A stretch of DNA of 26,767 nt, taken from contig CALBVA010000328.1 in assembly GCA_937969125.1 (NCBI GenBank), positions 1 through 26,767 of the forward strand. The letters run 5' to 3'. Positions 15,918-23,653 of the stretch are shown one piece after another (the stretch's first letter is position 1; each line of letters begins with the position of its first letter). This DNA comes from an uncultured Verrucomicrobiales bacterium (GTDB lineage: Bacteria; Verrucomicrobiota; Verrucomicrobiia; Verrucomicrobiales; Akkermansiaceae). A model generated the notes under the pieces. That model saw nothing but the letters and a program-made list of their open reading frames with translations. It was not told the DNA's origin and did no database searches. A program made the translations under genes and the position numbers.

Positions 15918-18008
15918 ATGACAGACCTCAGCAAATACCGGAACATCGGCATCTTCGCGCACGTGGATGCAGGCAAAACCACCACCACCGAGCGGATTCT
16001 CAAGCTCACGGGTAAAATTCACAAGACCGGTGAGGTTCACGATGGTGAGTCCACCACTGACTTTATGGAGCAGGAAGCTGAGCGTGGAATTACCATTCAG
16101 TCCGCTGCCACCACCTGTTTCTGGGATAATCACCGGATGAATATCATCGATACTCCGGGACACGTAGACTTCACGATTGAGGTTTACCGCTCACTCAAGG
16201 TTCTCGATGGCGGCGTCGGCGTCTTCTGCGGATCCGGTGGCGTGGAGCCACAATCCGAGACGAACTGGCGCTACGCCAACGACTCCGAGGTTGCTCGTAT
16301 CATTTTTGTTAACAAGTTGGACCGTATTGGTGCTGACTTCTACCGCGTGGTCCAGCAGACCAAGGACGTCCTTGGCGCCAAGCCTCTCGTCATGACAATC
16401 CCCATCGGCTTTGAGGATTCCTTCGTCGGAGTCGTCGATGTCCTTGAGATGAAGGCTTGGGTCTGGGATGACTCCGGTCTCCCTGAGAACTACGAAATCA
16501 CCGAGATCCCCGAAGATCTCAAGGAAAAGGCTGAGCAGTATCACAATGAGCTCATCGAAACTGCCGTCGAACAGGACGACGAACTGATGGAAGCCTACCT
16601 CGAAGGCAATGTTCCCAGCATCGCTGAAATCAAGCGCTGCATCCGTAAGGGCACCATCGCCCTTGATTTCTTCCCCGCCTTCTGCGGATCTGCCTTCAAG
16701 AACAAGGGTGTCCAGAACGTGCTGAATGCCGTTGTCGATTACCTCCCATCACCTCTCGAGGTCGATCCCGAGCCCGAGTTCGATGACGAAGGTGAACTCA
16801 CCGGCGAAGTCGCCACTGTCGATCCGAACGGACCTCTCCGTGCTCTTGCCTTCAAGATCATGGACGATCAGTTCGGAGCTCTCACCTTCACCCGCATCTA
16901 CTCGGGAACGATGAAGAAGGGAGACAACATCCTGAATACCTTCACCGGCAAGACCGAGCGTGTGGGACGTCTCGTGGAAATGCATGCCGACGACCGTACT
17001 GAGCTCGATAGTGCCCAGGCTGGTGACATCGTCGCCCTCGTGGGACTGAAGAACGTCCAGACCGGTCACACCCTCTGCGACAAGGACAATCCTGCCACCC
17101 TCGAGCCCATGGTCTTCCCTGAGCCCGTGATCTCCCTCGCTGTCGCTCCCATTGATAAAGCCAATGCTGAGAAGCTCGGTAATGCCCTCGGCAAGATGAT
17201 CCAGGAGGATCCATCCTTCCGCGTGGAGACCGACCTCGATTCCGGCGAAACCATCCTGAAAGGAATGGGTGAGCTGCACCTCGACATTAAAGTCGATATC
17301 CTCAAGCGGACCCACAAGGTCGAAGTTGAGGTCGGGGCACCACAGGTCGCCTACCGCGAGACCATCACCAAGGAGCTCTCCGACAGCTACACTCACAAAA
17401 AGCAGTCCGGTGGATCCGGTCAGTTCGCTAAGATCGACTACACCCTCACTCCGCTTGAGCCGGGTGAAGGCTTCCAGTTCGAGTCCACCGTCGTCGGTGG
17501 TAACGTGCCTAAGGAATTCTGGTCCGCCGTGGAGAAGGGCTTCAAGACCTCCCTCGATAAAGGTGTCCTTGCCGGCTATCCCTGCCTCGACTTCAAGGTC
17601 GCGCTTACTGACGGTGGCTTCCACGCCGTGGACTCCTCCGCCGTGGCCTTCGAAATCGCAGCCCGCGCAGCCTACCGCCAGTCCGTGCCAAAAGCCGGCG
17701 TGCAGATTCTTGAGCCCATCATGAAGCTCGACGTCTTCACTCCCGAGGACCACGTCGGTGACGTCATCGGTGACCTCAACCGTCGCCGTGGCATGATCCA
17801 GTCACAGGATTCCGCCTCCGGTGGTATCCGCATCAAGGCCCAGGCCCCACTCTCCGAAATGTTTGGCTACATTGGTGACCTTCGCACCATGACCTCTGGT
17901 CGTGGTCAGTTCTCCATGGAGTTTGAGCATTACGCCGCCTGCCCGAAGAACATCTCCGACAAGGTGATCGCCGAGGCCAAGGAGCGCGAAGAAGCGAAGA
18001 AGAAGTAA
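15918..18008 (+). CDS. fusA: Elongation factor G, EF-G2 type
   Basis: A 696-residue translational GTPase that drives ribosome translocation. G motifs: G1 AHVDAGKTTTT (14-24), G2 in ERGITIQSAA, G3 DTPGHVDFT, G4 NKLD and G5 GSAFKNKG. Domain II is present (ALAFKIMDDQFGALTFTRIYSG), then III-V (MGELHLDIKVDILKR, SGGSGQFAKIDY, LSEMFGYIGDLRTMTSGRGQ). Several stretches, notably RNIGIFAHVDAGKTT, GESTTDFMEQEAERGI and VDGGVGVFCGSGGVEPQSETNW-like spacing, match what I recall of the EF-G2 branch of proteobacteria rather than housekeeping EF-G1. The gene stands alone, without rpsL, rpsG or tuf. The ATG at 15918 matches family N-termini (MTDLSKYRN); an upstream ATG at 15885 is not supported. Confidence 0.92.
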   Translation: MTDLSKYRNIGIFAHVDAGKTTTTERILKLTGKIHKTGEVHDGESTTDFMEQEAERGITIQSAATTCFWDNHRMNIIDTPGHVDFTIEVYRSLKVLDGGVGVFCGSGGVEPQSETNWRYANDSEVARIIFVNKLDRIGADFYRVVQQTKDVLGAKPLVMTIPIGFEDSFVGVVDVLEMKAWVWDDSGLPENYEITEIPEDLKEKAEQYHNELIETAVEQDDELMEAYLEGNVPSIAEIKRCIRKGTIALDFFPAFCGSAFKNKGVQNVLNAVVDYLPSPLEVDPEPEFDDEGELTGEVATVDPNGPLRALAFKIMDDQFGALTFTRIYSGTMKKGDNILNTFTGKTERVGRLVEMHADDRTELDSAQAGDIVALVGLKNVQTGHTLCDKDNPATLEPMVFPEPVISLAVAPIDKANAEKLGNALGKMIQEDPSFRVETDLDSGETILKGMGELHLDIKVDILKRTHKVEVEVGAPQVAYRETITKELSDSYTHKKQSGGSGQFAKIDYTLTPLEPGEGFQFESTVVGGNVPKEFWSAVEKGFKTSLDKGVLAGYPCLDFKVALTDGGFHAVDSSAVAFEIAARAAYRQSVPKAGVQILEPIMKLDVFTPEDHVGDVIGDLNRRRGMIQSQDSASGGIRIKAQAPLSEMFGYIGDLRTMTSGRGQFSMEFEHYAACPKNISDKVIAEAKEREEAKKK

Positions 18009-18044
18009 TTTCTCCTTCCGCTAATTCTCAGGAAAATTCGAAAA

Positions 18045-18073
18045 GACGTCCCGGAAACGGGGCGTCTTTTTTG
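18045..18073 (+). terminator. Rho-independent terminator of fusA
   Basis: AGACGTCCCG and CGGGGCGTCT pair over 10 bp (one T-G) around a GAAA tetraloop, followed directly by a run of six T. It lies 36 bp after the fusA stop. A strong, textbook-like structure. Confidence 0.9.
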
Positions 18074-18127
18074 TGTGTGGAGTTTCAAGAAAGCTTCGTT
18101 GCTCAACTCCAGAGCCAATTTCACCCC

Positions 18128-18163
18128 AAAAAAACGGCCACGGGAATACCCAGTGGCCGTTTT
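18128..18163 (-). terminator. Rho-independent terminator of glnII
   Basis: AAAACGGCCAC and GTGGCCGTTTT form a perfect 11-bp stem around a short loop that can pair further (GGG/CCC). On the minus strand it ends in a run of seven T (plus-strand A at 18128-18134). It lies 23 bp after the glnII stop, so it serves glnII; it faces the fusA terminator across 54 bp. Confidence 0.85.
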
Positions 18164-18186
18164 GAAAGTTCGAGGTCTCTTCAGAT

Positions 18187-19194
18187 CTAGCCAACTTCCG
18201 CAATCGTCTGAAGGACGCGGGAAGCGATGGCGTAGGGATCGCCCTGGGAGTTCGGGCGACGGTCTTCGAGGTAGCCCTTCCAATCGTTCTTGGCGAAGGA
18301 GTGGGGGACACGGATGGAGGCACCGCGGTCGGCGATTCCCCAGGAGAATTTGTCGATGGACTGGGTCTCGTGGAGGCCGGTGAGGCGCTGGTCGTTATCC
18401 GGTCCGTAAACTGCGATGTGCTCCATGGTGTTCTTCTCGAATTGAGCCATGAGCTTTTCAAAGTATTCCTTGCCGCCTTCTTCGCGGAGTTTCGCGGTGG
18501 AGAAGTTGCAGTGCATGCCGGAACCATTCCAGTCGCCCTTGAGAGGCTTACAGTGGTAGTTCACGTCCACGGCATATTCTTCGCAAAGGCGCTCCAGAAG
18601 GAAGCGGGCGACCCAGATCTGGTCAGCGGCACGCTTGGAGCCTTTTCCGAAGACCTGGAATTCCCACTGGCCCATTGCCACTTCGGCATTGATGCCCTCG
18701 TGGTTGATTCCGGCGTAGAGGCAGAGGTCGAGGTGCTCATCGACGATGGCACGACCGATGTCACCGACGTTCTTGTAGCCGACACCGCAGTAGTATCCGC
18801 CCTGGGGCTCGGGGTAGCCGCCCTTGGGGAAGCCGAGGATATTGCCGTCCTTTTCGAGGAAGTATTCCTGCTCGAATCCAAACCAAGCGTCTTCGTCATC
18901 AAGGATGCCGGCGCGGGCGTTGGAGGGATGCGGGTTTCCATCGGGAAGCATGACTTCGCACATCACGAGGACTCCATTTTCGCGGGTGCCGTCAGGGTAG
19001 AGGGCAACGGGCTTGAGAATGCAGTCGGAATCGCCGCCGTCAGCCTGCTGGGTAGAGGAGCCATCGAAGCCCCACTCGGGGAGCTGCTCGAGGGTGGGGA
19101 AGTCATCAAATTCCTTGATGCAGCACTTAGTACGGAGATTTGGAACGGGCGTGTAGCCGTCCAGCCAGATATAATCGAGTCGGTATTTAGCCAT
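18187..19194 (-). CDS. glnII: Glutamine synthetase type II (eukaryote-like)
   Basis: A 335-residue enzyme making glutamine from glutamate, ammonia and ATP in the cytoplasm. The short length (GSI is about 470 residues) and motifs identify GSII: PEWGFDGSSTQQADGGDSD, WFGFEQEYFL with the metal-binding glutamates, GINHEGINAEVAMGQWEFQ, DWNGSGMHCNFST, and NDQRLTGLHETQSIDKFSWG followed by ADRGASIRVP. GSII is not controlled by adenylylation; control is usually transcriptional. Here a near-consensus sigma-54 element lies about 95 bp upstream, and a terminator follows the stop, so the gene is likely a single nitrogen-regulated unit. The ATG at 19194 matches the family start (MAKYRLDYIWLDG). Confidence 0.93.
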   Translation of the reverse strand: MAKYRLDYIWLDGYTPVPNLRTKCCIKEFDDFPTLEQLPEWGFDGSSTQQADGGDSDCILKPVALYPDGTRENGVLVMCEVMLPDGNPHPSNARAGILDDEDAWFGFEQEYFLEKDGNILGFPKGGYPEPQGGYYCGVGYKNVGDIGRAIVDEHLDLCLYAGINHEGINAEVAMGQWEFQVFGKGSKRAADQIWVARFLLERLCEEYAVDVNYHCKPLKGDWNGSGMHCNFSTAKLREEGGKEYFEKLMAQFEKNTMEHIAVYGPDNDQRLTGLHETQSIDKFSWGIADRGASIRVPHSFAKNDWKGYLEDRRPNSQGDPYAIASRVLQTIAEVG

Positions 19195-19289
19195 TTGTCT
19201 GATTTGGTTGCTTGGATCTGAGTCCTAACTTGGAATCGCCGGGAGGCTTCACGAATTTCCGCCTCCTGACAATCTTGGAGTCTAGGAAA

Positions 19290-19306
19290 AGCACTTGGCG
19301 TGCCAA
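19290..19306 (-). promoter_or_regulatory. Sigma-54 (-24/-12) promoter of glnII
   Basis: The minus strand reads TTGGCACG-CCAA-GTGCT (19306 to 19290) against the sigma-54 consensus TTGGCACG-N4-TTGCT: one mismatch only, with GG and GC at the correct 10-base spacing. The start of transcription would be near 19279, giving a leader of about 85 bases before the glnII ATG. It lies between the PP2C gene and glnII and points towards glnII. No clear NtrC site could be picked out upstream. Confidence 0.7.
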
Positions 19307-19325
19307 AAAAGGCCAAAAAAGGACC

Positions 19326-20558
19326 TCAGACTTTCGCGATTTCCGCCAGCAGGATGGTGGTGTCATCACTGCCATCATTCTTGCGGGCCCGGGCGCTCAT
19401 GGCTTCAGCGGTTTCGTGAATGCCGCCTTCTTCCGTCAGCATCGCACGGATGTCCTTTTCCCAGAGGCCGTCCATGATGCCGTCGGAGCAGAGCATAAGT
19501 CGCTGATTTTCTGCGACCGGCACCCAGCCGACTTGGGGAAAGGGCTCGTGCGGGCTGCCGCCGAGGACATCGCTGAGGATGGCCTTCCGCGGGTGGTTTC
19601 GGTAGGCGTATTCGGTAATTTCGCCTCGCTGGAATCGATGCCAAGCGTGGCAGTCATCCCGGGTCAGCTGTTCCACCTCGTCGCCTCGCACGATATAAAG
19701 ACGTGAGTCCCCAACGTGGGCCCAGAAAATTTTCTCATGCGTCACCCAAGCCATGGTCAGGGTGGCTCCCATGCCGCGGATCTGATCTTGATCCTCGGCC
19801 AGACCGATCAGGTCGTGGTGGGAATCCCGCAGGAGCCGGTCGAGCGCGGCTTCGGCCTCGTCTTCGTCCGCCAGTTTCCGATAAAGTCGGCTCGCTTCCT
19901 GGCGAATGCGCGCCATGAGTAATCGCGAGGCAAACTCCCCGGCCTTCTTACCACCCATGCCATCCGAGACCGCGAGCACGAGGTGGGAGGGATCGAAGAG
20001 AATCTCACCCTCATCCTGGAATCGCTCCGTTCTCTCCGGATTTACCGTGAGGATGAGGAAGGAATCGTCATTCGCCTGATCCAGACGGACGTGCTTTTCG
20101 CCCCGGATGCTGGAGGCGAACCATCCCGCCCGCAGGACGAAGGAGGCATTAGACGATTCATCCTGGCCGTCGCCGCCCGGCTCCGGGAGCACCTCTGAAA
20201 GCTCGAAGTCGATGAGGCAAAAGCGGCCCAGTTTTTGGGAGTAGGTGACATTGCGCGGCTCCGGATCGTCATGGCGGACCCCGTATTTCTCTTCCAGTTC
20301 CTTAAAGAGCGCGGTCGCTTTCTCCGCCGTGACCAGTGGTGCCGGAGCCCCGCAATTGGTGGTTACGATGGACAGCGTTTCCTCATCGCTGTCCAGGAGG
20401 ATCGGGACATTAGGAGCCCCACGTTCCTCCAGCACGGTGAGCACGGCGACTTCATTGGCAAAACGCTTGTCCGCGTCGGTCCCACGGAACTGCTTGTGCA
20501 CCCGTCCCTCAAAATCGATTCGCACCAAGGAGCGAATGCCATCCTTCAATTCCTTCAT
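19326..20558 (-). CDS. PP2C-type protein phosphatase with N-terminal kinase-like domain
   Basis: A 410-residue cytoplasmic protein with two signalling modules. Residues 145-410 are a PPM/PP2C Ser/Thr phosphatase with all main metal motifs: RLDQANDDSF (Asp165), VLAVSDGMGGKKAGEFAS (Asp199), GMGATLTMAWV, WAHVGDSRLYIVRG, LMLCSDGIMDGL (Asp359) and GSDDTTIL (Asp398). Residues 1-125 resemble a reduced protein-kinase lobe: a lysine in VHKQF (Lys22), a helix-C-like Glu in FANEVAVL, a catalytic-loop pattern HDDPEPRN (His96, Asp98, Asn103) aligning with HRDLKPEN, and DFE (117-119) in place of DFG. The ATG at 20558 is chosen over one 14 codons upstream, which adds His/Arg-rich residues without pattern. 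It is divergent from rapA and lies upstream of glnII on the same strand. Confidence 0.8.
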   Translation of the reverse strand: MKELKDGIRSLVRIDFEGRVHKQFRGTDADKRFANEVAVLTVLEERGAPNVPILLDSDEETLSIVTTNCGAPAPLVTAEKATALFKELEEKYGVRHDDPEPRNVTYSQKLGRFCLIDFELSEVLPEPGGDGQDESSNASFVLRAGWFASSIRGEKHVRLDQANDDSFLILTVNPERTERFQDEGEILFDPSHLVLAVSDGMGGKKAGEFASRLLMARIRQEASRLYRKLADEDEAEAALDRLLRDSHHDLIGLAEDQDQIRGMGATLTMAWVTHEKIFWAHVGDSRLYIVRGDEVEQLTRDDCHAWHRFQRGEITEYAYRNHPRKAILSDVLGGSPHEPFPQVGWVPVAENQRLMLCSDGIMDGLWEKDIRAMLTEEGGIHETAEAMSARARKNDGSDDTTILLAEIAKV

Positions 20559-20572
20559 TGGGACAGGATGAT

Positions 20573-20591
20573 ATCGTCGAAGGTGGACGAT
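20573..20591. promoter_or_regulatory. Inverted repeat between the PP2C gene and rapA
   Basis: ATCGTC-N7-GACGAT is a perfect 6+6 inverted repeat in the 126-bp gap between the divergent phosphatase gene and rapA, 14 bp before the phosphatase ATG. It could be an operator for a dimeric regulator, but repeats of this length also arise by chance. Confidence 0.25.
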
Positions 20592-20684
20592 GCTATGCAA
20601 TAGTTGCGGGTGGTGGCTCAGTCTGCCTCCTGCTCTGCAAATGCACTAGCCACCTTCTGGAATCCCCGCTATCCCGCCCCTCAG

Positions 20685-23372
20685 ATGTCACGCACCTACA
20701 CTCCCGGCCAGCGATGGGTCAGCACCACGGAACCGGAACTCGGACTCGGTGTCCTGCTCGAGGCCGGTTCCGGTAAAGCCACCATCCTCTTCGCTATCGC
20801 GCAGGAGAAGCGGACTTATGCCGTGGATAGCGCGCCCATCTTGCGGGTGCGTTTTAAGCCGGGCGATGACATCCTCATCCACACTGGCGAGACGGTCAGT
20901 GTGGAGCGCGTCACGGAGGAGGACGGCATCCTCACCTACCATGTCGGTGATCGCGTGATCAATGAAGGTGAGCTTGACGACTCCATAAGCTTTTCAAAGC
21001 CGGAGGACCGCCTGCTCGGCGGACAGGTCGATGATCTCCGCACTTTCCACCTGCGGGTGGAATCGCTCTTCCGCTCCAGCCGCATCCGGCAATCTCCGGT
21101 GCGTGGTTTTCTCGGGGGACGCATTGACCTCATTCCGCATCAGATCGGCATCGTTAAGGAGGTCAGCTCCCGCCTCGCTCCACGCGTTCTCCTCGCGGAT
21201 GAGGTGGGGCTTGGCAAAACAATCGAGGCCTGCCTCATCATGCACCGGCTCCATCTTACCGGGCGCGCGGATCGCGTGCTCATCCTGCTGCCGGAGCCGC
21301 TGGTGCACCAGTGGTTCGTGGAGCTTTTCCGCCGCTTTAATTTGCTCTTCGCAATCTTCGATGAAGACCGCTGCCGTTCCATCCCGGCGGATGAAAATCC
21401 CTTTCTCCAAAATCAGCTCATCCTCTGCTCGCAGGACTTTCTGTTAGAGAATCCCGACCGCCTCCCGCAGGTCATCGAGGCTGGCTGGGATCTTCTCATC
21501 GTCGATGAAGCTCACCACCTGGAATGGACACCGGAGGAGCCGAGTGAGGGCTACGAGCTGGTGCAGGCACTCGCCTTTGAAACGCCCTCCGTCCTGCTCC
21601 TCACCGCGACGCCGCAGCAGCTCGGCGCGGAGGGGCACTTTGCGCGACTTCAGCTGCTGGATCCCCATCGCTATAACGATCTGGAGACTTTCCTCGCGGA
21701 GTCGGAGCACTACGAGCAGGTGGCGGATACTATCGATGTCCTTGAATCCGGGGGCACTCCGGACTCCGGGATTTTTTCCAATCGTTCCCCGCGAATTGCG
21801 GACGGAATCGCCAAGCTGGAAGAGGAGGGGACGCGCGATCAGGTCATCCGTGATCTTCTCGATTCCTTCGGCACCGGTCGCGTGATGTTTCGGAACACGC
21901 GGAAGCAGCTCAGTGGATTTCCCGAGCGGAAAGCCCATCTCATCGAACTCGAGGGAGAGGAGGAATTGGAAACGAAGGTCGCCTGGCTTCTGAAATTTCT
22001 ACAAGCTCATCCGCAGGAAAAAGTCCTCCTGATTTGCAAGACACTCGATCTTGTCGAGGACCTCACCGCAGCGATTCTCGATCAGGTCGATCTGAAGCTC
22101 GCACAGTTTCATGAGGAGTTGACTCTCCTCCAGCGTGATCGGAATGCCGCGTACTTCTCTGAGGAGAATGGCGCCCGCATCCTGATCTGTTCCGAGATCG
22201 GAAGTGAGGGAAGGAATTTCCAGTTCGCCCACCATCTCGTCCTCTTTGATCTGCCGGAGAATCCTGAATTACTGGAGCAGCGGATCGGCCGACTGGACCG
22301 CATTGGTCAAAGCGAAACGATCCATATCCACGTGCCTTATCTCAAGGGGACCCGCGGCGAGAGATACGCCCGCTGGTACCAGGAGGGATTGAATGCCTTC
22401 GAGAAGAATCTTCAGGGAGCACAGATTCTTGTGAAAAAGCTGCAGGGGATTCAATCGGACAATCTCGCGGGCTTCATCGCCGAGTCGCAAAAGCTGCGTG
22501 CCGAGACCGAGGCCCAGATGGAACGCGGACAGGACCGGCTTCTCTCGCGGATCTCGAAGGGGCCGGAGGACATCGAAGATACCCTCGAACTCATGGACAC
22601 CTGGGACCGTGATCATGAGTTTGAGGATTGGATTCTTCGCCTCTTTGATCATTTCGGCCTCGATGTCGAGGAACTCGGATCGCGGACCTATTTCCTGAAG
22701 CCCGGCAATGTCATTACCGATGCCTTTCCCGACCTGCCGGAGGATGGTATGAGCGTGACCTTTGATCGCGAGCGGGCTCTCAGTCGGGAGGAGATCGGCC
22801 TGATGACGGCTGATCATCCCATGGTCCGTTCTTCCATCGATCTCCTGCTGTCCGGTGAGGCTGGCAATAGTGCCTTCGGAGTGTGGGAGACCCCGGGTGG
22901 GAAGGCTGTCATTCTGGAGGCTTATTATCTCGTAGAGTGCATCGCGCCGGCTTCCCTCCAGACGGATCACTACCTGCCTGCCGTGCCGGTGCGCGTCGCG
23001 GTTGATCATCAGGCCAATGACCTCTCCGCTGACAAGAAGCTCATGAGCGCGGTGCTGCGTCGTGGGAATCATCGGAAGCTCACCGACCAGCCAAAGGTGA
23101 CCGGCGAGATGATTCCGCAGATGCTAGAAGCACTGGAACCGCTCGCGGGACAGCGCCGGGTCAAAATTATCGAAAAAGCTCTCCTTGAAATGAATGCCTC
23201 CGTCGACTCGGAAAAGGCCCGCTTGGAAGATCTCGCACAGGTGAATCCCGATATCGACGAAGATGAGATCGCCGCGCTCGATGAAAACCGGAAAGTTCTT
23301 AGTGAGGCTCTCAATTCCGCGCGCCTCCGGCTCGATTCCCTGCGATTGATCTACAAGGCGGAGCCGAAGTAG
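20685..23372 (+). CDS. rapA: RNA polymerase-associated SWI2/SNF2 ATPase RapA (HepA)
   Basis: An 895-residue Swi2/Snf2 translocase; RapA binds RNA polymerase and promotes its recycling and release from stalled complexes. The N-terminus YTPGQRWVSTTEPELGLG and FSKPEDRLLGGQ match the RapA N-terminal (NusG/KOW-like) region. The helicase core shows motif I LADEVGLGKTIEA (from about 171), motif II LIVDEAHHLEW (DEAH 274-277), motif III LLTATPQQL, and motifs V/VI GSEGRNFQFAHHLV and QRIGRLDRIGQ. C-terminal RapA spacer and coiled-coil regions follow. Length is close to E. coli RapA (968). The ATG at 20685 is chosen because it gives the conserved N-terminus; the open frame upstream to 20604 looks non-coding. 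Confidence 0.9.
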   Translation: MSRTYTPGQRWVSTTEPELGLGVLLEAGSGKATILFAIAQEKRTYAVDSAPILRVRFKPGDDILIHTGETVSVERVTEEDGILTYHVGDRVINEGELDDSISFSKPEDRLLGGQVDDLRTFHLRVESLFRSSRIRQSPVRGFLGGRIDLIPHQIGIVKEVSSRLAPRVLLADEVGLGKTIEACLIMHRLHLTGRADRVLILLPEPLVHQWFVELFRRFNLLFAIFDEDRCRSIPADENPFLQNQLILCSQDFLLENPDRLPQVIEAGWDLLIVDEAHHLEWTPEEPSEGYELVQALAFETPSVLLLTATPQQLGAEGHFARLQLLDPHRYNDLETFLAESEHYEQVADTIDVLESGGTPDSGIFSNRSPRIADGIAKLEEEGTRDQVIRDLLDSFGTGRVMFRNTRKQLSGFPERKAHLIELEGEEELETKVAWLLKFLQAHPQEKVLLICKTLDLVEDLTAAILDQVDLKLAQFHEELTLLQRDRNAAYFSEENGARILICSEIGSEGRNFQFAHHLVLFDLPENPELLEQRIGRLDRIGQSETIHIHVPYLKGTRGERYARWYQEGLNAFEKNLQGAQILVKKLQGIQSDNLAGFIAESQKLRAETEAQMERGQDRLLSRISKGPEDIEDTLELMDTWDRDHEFEDWILRLFDHFGLDVEELGSRTYFLKPGNVITDAFPDLPEDGMSVTFDRERALSREEIGLMTADHPMVRSSIDLLLSGEAGNSAFGVWETPGGKAVILEAYYLVECIAPASLQTDHYLPAVPVRVAVDHQANDLSADKKLMSAVLRRGNHRKLTDQPKVTGEMIPQMLEALEPLAGQRRVKIIEKALLEMNASVDSEKARLEDLAQVNPDIDEDEIAALDENRKVLSEALNSARLRLDSLRLIYKAEPK

Positions 23373-23381
23373 CAGGGTGAT

Positions 23382-23474
23382 ATGAGAATTATTGAAAAGA
23401 CCAAAACCCGGCGTGGGCGTGAGGTCCGCTATGCCGAGTTCATCCCCGAGCGGGTCGAGAAGGTCGCCGCCTGA
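23382..23474 (+). CDS. Possible 30-residue basic peptide downstream of rapA
   Basis: A short frame, MRIIEKTKTRRGREVRYAEF then 10 more residues, starts 9 bp after the rapA stop behind AGGGTGA, a passable but close Shine-Dalgarno sequence. It is strongly charged. There is no family match I can name; the spacing and the codon use make it plausible, but the length alone makes it doubtful. Confidence 0.3.
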   Translation: MRIIEKTKTRRGREVRYAEFIPERVEKVAA

Positions 23475-23476
23475 AG

Positions 23477-23653
23477 ATGATCTTCATTGGCCTCAGTTTG
23501 ACCTCGCTCGCTGTCGTTCTCGTGATCTCGCTATGCTCTGCATGGCGAGTGCGCCGCTGTGGTTCCTTTTCCGTGATCGGATTTAGTCAGTCTTTCGTGG
23601 TCTCCAGCTCCTTGAGAAACTTCATGTTCTTCAACTCATTCAAGCGGATTTGA
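23477..23653 (+). CDS. Possible 58-residue hydrophobic peptide
   Basis: Starting 2 bp after the stop of the 30-residue frame, MIFIGLSLTSLAVVLVISLC forms a good single transmembrane helix followed by a basic, Phe/Ser-rich tail. The last 67 bp overlap the 3' end of the opposite-strand membrane-protein gene, and that part is probably not selected. A real but shorter membrane peptide or chance are both possible. Confidence 0.25.
   Translation: MIFIGLSLTSLAVVLVISLCSAWRVRRCGSFSVIGFSQSFVVSSSLRNFMFFNSFKRI

Noticed and set aside
16749..17753. 334-residue open frame on the minus strand opposite fusA
   Set aside because: It lies wholly inside a secure EF-G gene; its composition is what the complement of a highly biased coding sequence gives, and no motif is seen.
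18301..19221. 306-residue frame on the plus strand opposite glnII
   Set aside because: Shadow of the glutamine synthetase gene; Val/Gly/Glu-rich with no recognisable domain.
22269..23072. 267-residue minus-strand frame opposite rapA
   Set aside because: Shadow of the RapA C-terminal half with no motif.
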